A stretch of DNA of 64,000 nt from Stenotrophomonas sp. 24(2023) (lineage in GTDB: Bacteria; Pseudomonadota; Gammaproteobacteria; Xanthomonadales; Xanthomonadaceae): NCBI RefSeq assembly GCF_030913365.1, contig NZ_CP133160.1, positions 1,550,001 through 1,614,000 on the forward strand, in the 5' to 3' direction. Positions within the stretch are counted from its first letter, which is position 1, and each line of letters begins with the position of its first letter. Of the stretch, positions 8,599-16,192 are shown one piece after another. The notes under the pieces are model-generated. The model saw only the letters and a list, made by a program, of their open reading frames with translations, did not search any database and was not told the DNA's origin. The position numbers and the translations under genes were made by a program.

Positions 8599-8994
8599 AT
8601 GTTCACTGCAACCGGAATCAGCATGCGCGGTGTGATGTTGGCGCTGGCCGTGGCAGCCACCACGTTCGTTGCCGGCGATGCCGATGCGATGTCACGCAAG
8701 GACAAGCGCACCGTGGTCGGTGCGGTGGTGGGTGGCGTTGCCGGCTCGTTGGTGTCCAATGGCGACCCCGCCGCCATCGCCGGTGGTGCGCTGGCTGGCG
8801 GTGCCATCGGCAACCTGACCACCCCCGAACGCCGCGACTACCGCCCTGCCCCGCACTGGCAGCAGCAGCGGTGGGAACAACAGCGGTGGGAGCGGCAGCG
8901 TTGGCAACAGCAGCGCTGGGAGCAGCGCGGTTGGGAACAGGAGCGCCGTGACCGTCGTGACTGGGAACGCCGCCATTCGTGGCGCCACCGCTGA
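8599..8994 (+). CDS. Glycine-zipper outer-envelope protein with RW repeats
   Basis: A 131-aa protein. It has a signal peptide or membrane anchor (residues 8-30, VMLALAVAATTFVAGDADA) and a glycine-zipper 2TM region (VVGAVVGGVAGSLVSNGDPA, then AGGALAGGAIGN). The C-terminal 60 residues are built of short RW-xQQ units (WQQQRWEQQRWERQRWQQQR and on) rich in Gln, Arg and Trp. Glycine-zipper proteins of this size are usually small lipoprotein-like envelope stress proteins. The ATG at 8599 was preferred over 8590 because AGGAG (8585-8589) touches the earlier ATG but is nine bases from the later one. Confidence 0.8.
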   Translation: MFTATGISMRGVMLALAVAATTFVAGDADAMSRKDKRTVVGAVVGGVAGSLVSNGDPAAIAGGALAGGAIGNLTTPERRDYRPAPHWQQQRWEQQRWERQRWQQQRWEQRGWEQERRDRRDWERRHSWRHR

Positions 8995-9145
8995 GTGAGC
9001 GGTGCCTGCAGGCCGGGCCACGTTGCCTGGCCTGCAGAGGCGCGGGGGCGTGGAAATTCCTGATGCGCCACGCCAGCCTTGCCTGATAGGCGTTCGTAGC
9101 CGCCCGGCACATCATCAGGGCCGGTCATCTGCAGGGACGCACGAC

Positions 9146-10654
9146 ATGAGCCTGGCGCTGGTCCACAGCCGCGCCCGCGCCGGGGTGGATGCCCCGCTGG
9201 TGCGGGTGGAAGTGCATCTGTCCGGCGGGCTGCCCAGCACGCAGATGGTCGGACTGGCCGAAGTCAGCGTGCGCGAGGCACGCGATCGCGTTCGTGCCGC
9301 GCTGATGTGCGCGCGCTTCGATTTTCCGCAGCGGCGCATCACCTTGAACCTGGCCCCGGCCGACCTGCCCAAGGAAGGCGGGCGCTTCGATCTGGCCATT
9401 GCGCTGGGCATCCTGGCAGCCAGTGGCCAGATCGATCCGCAATCGCTGCTGCGCTTCGAATTCCTGGGCGAGCTGGGGCTGACCGGTGAACTGCGGCCCG
9501 TGGACGGTGCCCTGCCCGCTGCGATTGCCGCCGCGCAGGCCGGCCGCACGCTGGTGGTGCCACCCGGCAATGCCGCCGAGGCCGCGCTGGCCGAACACGC
9601 CGATGTGCGGGTGGCGCGCACCCTGCTGGAATGTTGCGCCGGGTTGGTGAAGGAAGACGTGCTGCCACGCGCGCAACGTGCCGAGGTCTGTGCCGCCCCC
9701 TTGGCCGATCTGGCCGATGTACGCGGCCAACCTTACGCGCGCCGTGCGTTGGAAGTGGCAGCCGCCGGCGGGCACCACCTGCTGCTGATTGGCAGCCCCG
9801 GCTGCGGCAAGACCCTGCTGGCATCGCGCCTGCCGGGGCTGCTGCCCAACGCCAGCGAAGAGGAAGCGCTACAGCACGCGGCGATCGCCTCGGTCAGCGG
9901 TGAGGGACTGGACCCACGGCGCTGGCGCCAGCGCCCGTTCCGATCACCCCATCACAACGCCAGCCCGGCGGCGTTGGCCGGGGGTGGCAATCCACCGCGT
10001 CCCGGCGAGATTTCCCTGGCCCATCACGGCGTGCTGTTCCTGGATGAGCTGCCCGAATGGAGCCGCAGCGCGCTGGAAGTGCTGCGCGAGCCGCTGGAAG
10101 GTGGCCATGTGCGCATCGCCCGTGCCGCGCGCAGCGTGGCCTATCCGGCGCGCTTCCAGCTGGTGGCGGCGATGAATCCCTGCCCCTGCGGCTGGGCCGG
10201 GGACCGCAGCAACCGTTGCCTGTGCAGCGATGAACGCATCAACCGCTACCGTGCGCGCGTGTCCGGCCCGCTGCTGGACCGCATCGATCTGCATGTGAAC
10301 GTGCCACGCATGGAAGCAGCCGAACTGCGGCAGACCACGCCGCTGGGCGAGCCCAGTGCGGCAGTACGCGCGCGGGTGGAAGCGGCACGGCAACGGCAGC
10401 TGCAGCGCGGTGCGCTCAATGCCCATCTGCCCGCCGCCGCCCTGCGCAGCTGCACGTCGCTGACCAATGACGACCAGGAACTGCTGGAACAGGCGATCGA
10501 GCGTCTGCAGTTATCGGCGCGGGCCATGCACCGCATCCTGCGCGTGGCCCGCACCATCGCCGATCTGGCCGGCAGTGATGGCATCGGCACGCCGCACCTG
10601 ATGGAGGCCATCGGCTACCGGCAGCTGGACCGCGGCACGGGCAGCAGCCCATAG
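9146..10654 (+). CDS. comM: YifB/ComM family AAA+ ATPase (Mg-chelatase-like)
   Basis: A 502-aa full-length ComM/YifB protein. It has an N-terminal ChlI-like Lon-fold domain (SLALVHSRARAGVDAPLVRV; GRFDLAIALGILAASGQ). The AAA+ module has Walker A GSPGCGKT at 216-223 and Walker B GVLFLDELPEW. The C-terminal Mg-chelatase domain contains a CPCGWAGDRSNRCLC cysteine cluster. ComM is a hexameric helicase that promotes branch migration during natural transformation; transformable Xanthomonadaceae keep it intact. The ATG at 9146 matches the conserved MSLALV start. The gene is followed by a strong hairpin shared with the convergent DUF4832 gene. Confidence 0.95.
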   Translation: MSLALVHSRARAGVDAPLVRVEVHLSGGLPSTQMVGLAEVSVREARDRVRAALMCARFDFPQRRITLNLAPADLPKEGGRFDLAIALGILAASGQIDPQSLLRFEFLGELGLTGELRPVDGALPAAIAAAQAGRTLVVPPGNAAEAALAEHADVRVARTLLECCAGLVKEDVLPRAQRAEVCAAPLADLADVRGQPYARRALEVAAAGGHHLLLIGSPGCGKTLLASRLPGLLPNASEEEALQHAAIASVSGEGLDPRRWRQRPFRSPHHNASPAALAGGGNPPRPGEISLAHHGVLFLDELPEWSRSALEVLREPLEGGHVRIARAARSVAYPARFQLVAAMNPCPCGWAGDRSNRCLCSDERINRYRARVSGPLLDRIDLHVNVPRMEAAELRQTTPLGEPSAAVRARVEAARQRQLQRGALNAHLPAAALRSCTSLTNDDQELLEQAIERLQLSARAMHRILRVARTIADLAGSDGIGTPHLMEAIGYRQLDRGTGSSP

Positions 10655-10655
10655 G

Positions 10656-10683
10656 GGTGGGGCCACCACGGCGTGGCCCCACC
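10656..10683. terminator. Bidirectional terminator hairpin
   Basis: A perfect 11-bp stem, GGTGGGGCCAC/GTGGCCCCACC (10656-10666 and 10673-10683), with a 6-nt loop sits between the convergent comM and DUF4832 genes. No T-run on the plus strand. Confidence 0.6.
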
Positions 10684-10712
10684 TGCATGCCGCACCCGCT
10701 ACGGGTGTGGCG

Positions 10713-12158
10713 TCACTGCACCTGCACCTGCCCCAGCACCAGACGCCGCTCGGCATCCTGCCCATCGTTCTGCGGGGCGATGTGGCGCCGTCCGGGCGCA
10801 TCATCGGCAAAGGCCAGGCGCAGCGCGTAGCTGCCCGGGGACAGGCCGGCCGGTACCGTGAAGGCACTGTTGTGCTGGGTGGTTTCGCCCGGCATCACGG
10901 CATTGAGGTCGATATCGGCCAGCGAGGTGCGTGCGGCGGTGGTGCCGTTGCTGGCCACCCAGTGCAGTTCCACGTGGTAGCCCTGGTACAGCGGTGCCGA
11001 GCCGGAATTGCCCACGCTCAGCTGCAGGGTTGCCTGCTGGCCGCGCACCTGCACATCCGGCCAGGTGGCCTTGGTCACCGCAAGGCGGTAGCCCAGGTCG
11101 CGCTTGATCTGCTGCATGCTGGCCGCGTTGCCGCTTTTTTCGTGCGCGCCGGCCGGGCCGAGGAAGCTGAAGTGGTAATCACGCAGCAGCTTGCGCACAT
11201 CGGCAGTACGCTGGGTCCAGGTGTTCTTCTGGTTCGTGTTCGGGCTTTCGCCACTGATGGGGTTGATCTTCCAGTTCTGGCGGGCTGCCGGCGCTTCATG
11301 GGTGAAGGCATATTCCAGGTTCCACCAGCCGGTGTCGCTACAGCTGGGCAGGGCGGGGCTGAAGGCAGTGCATTTTGCGGTGAAGGACGGGAAATAGTCT
11401 TCGTAGATACCGAAGGCGGCAGTACCGATATCGGACTGGCGCGCATAACGGGTCTGCAGCGGCGTGCGCTTGAACGCGGCCACATACGCATCGCGGATCA
11501 GGCTGCGGGTCTGGCTGTTGGGCTGCAGGTCTTCGCAGCCGCTGGTGTGCCATTCCCCCCAGAAACCCAGCAGGCCCACCTGGATGGCGGTGATGCGCGG
11601 GTCGCCATCGAAGCGCTGCGCCAGCGCCTGCACGAACTGCTGCATCTGCTGGCGGGCAGCGGGGTGGTTGTAATCCAGGCTGCGGATCGGGCCGTCGCCA
11701 TCGCACTTGGCACGCACGGCGAAGGGAATCGACAGCGGCGCCTGCTCCAAAAACTTGGGGTAGTCGCGCTCGTTTTCGCCACCGGTGTAATAGGCATCGA
11801 TCTGGCTACCGGCACTGTCCGGGTAATCCGCCACCGGGCGCAGCACGAACGTGGCCAGCGGATCATCGGCCAGGATGGGCTGCAGGTAGTGGGTTTCCAC
11901 CGCCTGCCAGTCGAACACCTGGTCGGCGGTTTCAATCACCCGCCACGGCAGGTACACATGGTAGATGTGCGCCCCATGGAAGTTGTCCACGCCGCCGTTG
12001 GCGGCATAGGAACTGCCCCACAGCATGAAGCCGCGGTGCGGGTTGTCGAACTGCTGGTTGGATACGGCAGGGCTGATCGAGCCGGCATGGGCGGTGGGGG
12101 GCAGCGTGGTGCAGGCAGCGAAGAGCGCAAGGGCAAGCGGCAGAGCATGCGTTTTCAT
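10713..12158 (-). CDS. Secreted DUF4832-type (TIM-barrel-like) protein
   Basis: A 481-aa exported protein with a signal peptide (MKTHALPLALALFAACTTL, cut near THAG). The middle resembles DUF4874/DUF4832 proteins, which share a glycosidase-like barrel: NPHRGFMLWG near the N-terminus, LRPVADYP, and IQVGLLGFWGEWHTSG, where the glutamate lies where GH-A enzymes keep an acid. A C-terminal beta-sandwich (about 380-481; GNSGSAPLYQGYHVELHW) looks like a carbohydrate-binding or Ig-like module. It follows the TonB receptor gene on the same strand, inside the sugar locus. Enzyme activity is inferred from fold only. The ATG at 12158 starts the signal peptide. Confidence 0.8.
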   Translation of the reverse strand: MKTHALPLALALFAACTTLPPTAHAGSISPAVSNQQFDNPHRGFMLWGSSYAANGGVDNFHGAHIYHVYLPWRVIETADQVFDWQAVETHYLQPILADDPLATFVLRPVADYPDSAGSQIDAYYTGGENERDYPKFLEQAPLSIPFAVRAKCDGDGPIRSLDYNHPAARQQMQQFVQALAQRFDGDPRITAIQVGLLGFWGEWHTSGCEDLQPNSQTRSLIRDAYVAAFKRTPLQTRYARQSDIGTAAFGIYEDYFPSFTAKCTAFSPALPSCSDTGWWNLEYAFTHEAPAARQNWKINPISGESPNTNQKNTWTQRTADVRKLLRDYHFSFLGPAGAHEKSGNAASMQQIKRDLGYRLAVTKATWPDVQVRGQQATLQLSVGNSGSAPLYQGYHVELHWVASNGTTAARTSLADIDLNAVMPGETTQHNSAFTVPAGLSPGSYALRLAFADDAPGRRHIAPQNDGQDAERRLVLGQVQVQ

Positions 12159-12249
12159 GGGTGCTTCCTGGCTGGGGTGGGGGAACGGTCCATTCCGTGC
12201 CCGGGCAGGCCCAGGGCGCCAGCACCTGCACGGAACGTCAGGCGGAGCG

Positions 12250-12284
12250 GCGCCCTTGCCGGCATCGCCTGCCGGCAAGGGCGC
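12250..12284 (-). terminator. Strong hairpin after the sugar-locus TonB receptor
   Basis: A 15-bp perfect stem (12250-12264 with 12270-12284, GCGCCCTTGCCGGCA arm) and a 5-nt loop lie ten bases after the receptor's stop codon on the minus strand. It probably limits transcription into the DUF4832 gene. Confidence 0.6.
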
Positions 12285-12294
12285 ATGCAGCGGA

Positions 12295-15117
12295 TCAGAA
12301 GCGCAGGCTGACGCCCAGGGTGAACGAGCGCCCATAACGGTAGTAGCCCTGTGTCAGCAGCGGGTTGCCGTTGATGCTGTAGGTCTGCTCGTCATCGAGC
12401 AGGTTCTGGCCCTGCAGGCTGACCGTCAGCATGTCATTGACTTCATAGCTGACGCTGGCGGTCAGCCAGGTGAGCTTGTCGGCGTGCGTGTTGTACCCGG
12501 TGCCGATCACATTGATGGCGGTAACGAAGCCGTCGCTGTGGTCGGCGGTGGCGCTGATCGACCACGGGCCCTTTTCGTACATCAGGCCCAGCGAATAGAC
12601 CGACGGCGCGACGCCTTCCAGCGGGCGCTCCTCGCCACCGACGAAACTCTTGGACCAGTTGCGCGTGTACTGCGCGCGGAAGCCCAGGCCGCTGTTCCAG
12701 AAATGCTGCAGGCCGGCCTCGATGCCATGCACCTTGGCGTAATCGCCGTTGATCGGGCGCGTGACGTTGAACAGGTGGCCCGGAACACCGATGTCCTGGC
12801 CCGGTTCCCAGCTGGTGGTGATCTGGTTCTGGATGCGCTTGTAGAACACGGCGATGTTGGCGATGGACTGGTCGGCGAAGTACCACTCCAGCGATGCATC
12901 GCCCTGCTTGGCGGTATACGGCTTCAGGTCGACATTGCCGCCGTAGGTCTGGGTGAACTCGCCCCAGGACACGCTGGCGGTGCTGTTGGTAGGGGCCAGC
13001 TTGTTCACCGGCGGGCGCGCCATGGTCTTGGCCGCGCCCAGGCGCAGCAACAAGTCATCGGTGAAGCGCCAGGTGAAATTGCCCGACGGCAGGAAATAGG
13101 TGTAGTCGCCATCCTGGACGATGGGCGTGGGCGCGGCGTAGGTGGCGGTGTAGTTGAACGGCCCGTTTTCGGTCAGCGCGATGATCTTGGCATCCCAGGC
13201 CTGCGCCCGAGTGCGGGTGTTCACCACGCGCAGGCCCACATCGGCACTCCAGCGCTCGCCGGACAGATCGGCCTGCACATAGAGCGTGTTGGTGTCTTCG
13301 GACACGCGGTAGCTTTCCAGCGGGTTCCACCGCGGCTGCGCGTTGGCGTAGTCGTAGGCGGTGCCATCCGGGCGCAGCTTCCCGTTGTAGGCCTGCAGCG
13401 CCGCCAGGTAGGCCGGCACATCAAAGCCCAGGAACGCACGCGGGAACGTGCCCCCCACGTTGTCCATGAAGTGCGGCAGGCGCAGCGAGCGGTCGATCAC
13501 CCGGCCACCCAGGTCGCCCACGTTGATGGCGTTGTCCACCGAGTAGTAATCGGCGCCGCCGTTGAGCGTGTTGTTGATCAGGTCGCGGCGCTTGCTGCGT
13601 TCGGTGCGGCCCAGGCCGACATGCAGGGTATCCACGCCCCATTGGCCGATGTACAGCTGCGCGCCGACGGTGGCACCGGTGATCTCATCATTGATGTTGT
13701 CGCCACGCAGTTCCATGTAGTGCGTGTTGAAATCCTTGTCGCTGAACTGGCCGTTCTGCATGCCGCTGGCCAGCTCGCGGCCATCGGCCAGCACCGTGGT
13801 GACACTGGGCACGGGGCCCCCGTCCAGGCGGATGCGCGTGACGTTGGGCTGGTTCATGCGCAGCACCACGTAGGTATCCTGCCCGCCGGAGGCACGCTTG
13901 GACGTGGAGCGGTACACATCGCCGGTGAGGGTGAGGCTGTCGCTGACGTTCCAGCGCCCGTTGATGCCATACAGGTCGGTGTCCACCACCCGGTGCTCGG
14001 TCTGGTTGAGCAGCTCGGGGTTCATCCGCAGCTCGGGGTCGGGGTTGTCCATGGTGAAGCCGGTCACGATGCCGTTCTGCACGGTCACATCCGACCAGCG
14101 GCCCGGCGCGAACAGCGGGTAGAACGACTGCTGGTAGGACACCTGCGGCGAATCCAGCCGCGTTTTCAGGCCATCGACCACGATCCGCACGTCATCGTTG
14201 GGCCGCCACTCGAACTTGCCGGAAAACGCGCGCCGCTTCTTCTCTTCCAGGATCGAGCCCATCCGGAACTGGCCCGGTGCGATCAGCCCGTACTCGTCCG
14301 GGTCCAGTTCGCCATTGCCGTTGAGGTCGATGTTGCCGCCCCAGGCATTGCCGGGCCAGCTTGGATCGGCCGGGTCCGGGTTTCGGGTCCAGCCGCCTTC
14401 ATTGCCGGCGATGTCGGTACGGTCCTTGCGCTGGGCCACCACGGCGCCCAGCACCACGCCCATGGTGTCGTTGGCGAAGGTGTTGCTGTAGGTCATCGAC
14501 AGCTTGCGGCCGTTGAGTTCGGACATCTGGTTGCGATCCCCCTCCAGCCGGACGATCGCGTGCTGCCCCTTCTGGTCGAACGGGCTGGCCGAGCGCAGGT
14601 TGACCAGGCCGCCGACGGCACCTTCGGTCAGCGCCGCCTGGGCGCCCTTGACCACATCGGCGCCACTGATGACATCCGATGGCAGCACGTCGTAGGCGAA
14701 ATCACGCCCGGCGCCATCGGTGGCCAGGATGCGGCCGTTGAAGGTGGTGAGCGTGTATTCCGGCCCCAGCCCGCGCACGCTGACTTTCTGCCCTTCGCCG
14801 CCGGCGGTGCGGGTGATCGATACGCCGGTGATGTGGCTGAGCGAATCGGCCACGTTGTCATCCGGAAAGCGCCCCAGTTCCAGCGCGCTGATCGAATCCT
14901 GCACGGTGGCCGCATCGCGCTTGAGTTCGGTGGCACGCGCCAGCGAGGCACGCACGCCGGTGACCTGCACCGTATCCAGATCCACCGCGGCCTGGTCAGC
15001 GGGACGGGCCGGCGTGGGCGGGGCCACCTCCTGCCCGAAGGCGGCCGCTGGCGTCAGAAGGACAAGGGTGATGGCGTGGTACAGGCAATGAGGATGCAGG
15101 CGGCGGACGGCGTTCAC
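12295..15117 (-). CDS. TonB-dependent receptor of the sugar-utilisation locus
   Basis: A 940-aa receptor of the Xanthomonas/Caulobacter type. After a signal peptide (HAITLVLLTPAAAFG) comes the TonB-box region DLDTVQVTGVRASLARATEL. The plug follows (RFPDDNVADSLSHITGVSIT; KVSVRGLGPEYTLTTFNGR; GAQAALTEGAVGGLVNLRS), then a barrel ending in GRSFTLGVSLRF. Such receptors import oligosaccharides. It is divergent from a DeoR-type regulator, with an AACGAAAC/GTTTCGTT operator between them. I chose the GTG at 15117, with GGAG eight bases upstream, because it puts the signal peptide near the N-terminus. An ATG at 15210 in the same frame would place the operator inside the gene. Confidence 0.92.
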   Translation of the reverse strand: MNAVRRLHPHCLYHAITLVLLTPAAAFGQEVAPPTPARPADQAAVDLDTVQVTGVRASLARATELKRDAATVQDSISALELGRFPDDNVADSLSHITGVSITRTAGGEGQKVSVRGLGPEYTLTTFNGRILATDGAGRDFAYDVLPSDVISGADVVKGAQAALTEGAVGGLVNLRSASPFDQKGQHAIVRLEGDRNQMSELNGRKLSMTYSNTFANDTMGVVLGAVVAQRKDRTDIAGNEGGWTRNPDPADPSWPGNAWGGNIDLNGNGELDPDEYGLIAPGQFRMGSILEEKKRRAFSGKFEWRPNDDVRIVVDGLKTRLDSPQVSYQQSFYPLFAPGRWSDVTVQNGIVTGFTMDNPDPELRMNPELLNQTEHRVVDTDLYGINGRWNVSDSLTLTGDVYRSTSKRASGGQDTYVVLRMNQPNVTRIRLDGGPVPSVTTVLADGRELASGMQNGQFSDKDFNTHYMELRGDNINDEITGATVGAQLYIGQWGVDTLHVGLGRTERSKRRDLINNTLNGGADYYSVDNAINVGDLGGRVIDRSLRLPHFMDNVGGTFPRAFLGFDVPAYLAALQAYNGKLRPDGTAYDYANAQPRWNPLESYRVSEDTNTLYVQADLSGERWSADVGLRVVNTRTRAQAWDAKIIALTENGPFNYTATYAAPTPIVQDGDYTYFLPSGNFTWRFTDDLLLRLGAAKTMARPPVNKLAPTNSTASVSWGEFTQTYGGNVDLKPYTAKQGDASLEWYFADQSIANIAVFYKRIQNQITTSWEPGQDIGVPGHLFNVTRPINGDYAKVHGIEAGLQHFWNSGLGFRAQYTRNWSKSFVGGEERPLEGVAPSVYSLGLMYEKGPWSISATADHSDGFVTAINVIGTGYNTHADKLTWLTASVSYEVNDMLTVSLQGQNLLDDEQTYSINGNPLLTQGYYRYGRSFTLGVSLRF

Positions 15118-15174
15118 GGGCGATCTCCAGAAGCGGCGGCGTTGGACGGGCTGTGGGGGCCGGGCGTAACTAGC

Positions 15175-15204
15175 AACGAAACCGAGCGTATATGACGTTT
15201 CGTT
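15175..15204. promoter_or_regulatory. DeoR/AgaR-type operator in the divergent promoter
   Basis: AACGAAAC (15175-15182) and GTTTCGTT (15197-15204) form a perfect 8-bp inverted repeat with 14 bases between. Further CGAAA units (AGCGAAATCAATCGAAAGG, 15214-15232) follow. The same AACGAAAC word recurs before the glycosidase gene at 16098. AgaR-family sites are built from repeated TTTCGTTT-like words. Confidence 0.65.
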
Positions 15205-15270
15205 TTCCATCAATAGCGAAATCAATCGAAAGGACGCATACTTCAAACCGTTCGAATGGAGCTCTGTCCC

Positions 15271-16050
15271 ATGGCCCTCTCCCGTGACACCAGCCAACGC
15301 CGCCTGCAGATCAGCGAACTCATCCGCCAGCACGGCAGCGTCCAGGTTGCCGCGCTTGCCCAGCAGTTCGGGGTCAGCCTGCAGACCGTGCGCAAGGACC
15401 TGCGCTACCTGACCGAGCGCGGGGTGATGGCGCGCTCCTATGGGGGGGGCATCGATGCCGGTGCCGTGGGCGCATCCCCGGTGGAGCCCCACTACGAAAC
15501 CAAGCGCACCGAACACCTGGATGAAAAGCGCCGGATCGGCGCGCGTGCGGCGGCAATGGTGCGGCCCGGGGACACCATCGTGCTCGATTCGGGCACCACC
15601 GCCATCGAACTGGCCGAAGCCCTGCCGGACATCGAAGTGACCGTGGTGACCAATGATTTCGGCGTACTTACCGCGCTGAGCCCCAAACCGCGCATCAACC
15701 TGGTGATGCTGGGGGGCGAACTGAGGCGCCGCAACATGGCCTTCTATGGTGGCCTGACGGTGGAAGCGCTGGATGCGCTGCACGTGGACCTGCTGTTCCT
15801 GGGCGTGGATGGCTTCGACCTGGAACGCGGCATCACCACCCACTACGAACCCGAAGCCATGCTCAACCGCAAGATGGTGGAAGCCGCCCGCCGCGTGGTC
15901 GCCATCACCGACAGTTCCAAGTTCGGCCGCATCTGCCTGCACCGCATCATTCCCGTTGCCGATATCGATGCGCTGATCACCGACCAGGGCGCGCCGGATG
16001 CGGTGGTGCAGGCGTGCCGGGCACTGGGCATGGACGTGCAGGTGGCCTGA
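15271..16050 (+). CDS. DeoR-family transcriptional regulator (AgaR-like)
   Basis: A 259-aa DeoR-family repressor. The N-terminal winged helix-turn-helix (QRRLQISELIRQHGSVQVAA; FGVSLQTVRKDLRYL) leads into the sugar-phosphate sensing DeoRC domain (GDTIVLDSGTTAIELAEAL; LVMLGGELRRRN; FLGVDGFDLERGITT). AgaR regulates N-acetylgalactosamine genes and belongs to this family. It sits between the divergent TonB receptor and the downstream glycosidase-AgaS-kinase operon, with matching operators in front of both. The ATG at 15271 has GGAG ten bases upstream. The effector is probably a phosphorylated amino sugar; that is inference from the neighbours. Confidence 0.9.
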   Translation: MALSRDTSQRRLQISELIRQHGSVQVAALAQQFGVSLQTVRKDLRYLTERGVMARSYGGGIDAGAVGASPVEPHYETKRTEHLDEKRRIGARAAAMVRPGDTIVLDSGTTAIELAEALPDIEVTVVTNDFGVLTALSPKPRINLVMLGGELRRRNMAFYGGLTVEALDALHVDLLFLGVDGFDLERGITTHYEPEAMLNRKMVEAARRVVAITDSSKFGRICLHRIIPVADIDALITDQGAPDAVVQACRALGMDVQVA

Positions 16051-16090
16051 GATCGGCCCCTGCCGGGCGGCGCGGCATGTTGCAGCGCAA

Positions 16091-16136
16091 GAAACAAAAC
16101 GAAACTTTTAGAGCATCAAAACGCAACAAAACGCTT
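16091..16136 (+). promoter_or_regulatory. Operator/promoter of the glycosidase operon
   Basis: Repeated AAAACG words (AAAACGAAAC at 16096-16105; AAAACGCAAC and AAAACGC at 16118-16134) match the AACGAAAC operator of the regulator/receptor promoter. A possible sigma-70 pair (TTGCAT at 16135, CAGAAT 18 bases later) follows. If it is used, transcription starts near 16170 and the first usable start codon is 16193. Confidence 0.5.
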
Positions 16137-16192
16137 GCATCGATTTTGAGGGCATGCGCAGAATGGTGGCCACATCCACCGGACTGCCCACC

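Noticed and set aside
12025..15195. A 1056-codon plus-strand frame opposite the sugar-locus receptor
   Set aside because: Antisense shadow of a clear TonB receptor; no signal peptide, motifs or ribosome-binding site.
15118..15210. ATG at 15210 as the start of the sugar-locus receptor
   Set aside because: It would place the operator inside the coding region and the signal peptide 45 residues from the N-terminus; the GTG at 15117 has a ribosome-binding site.
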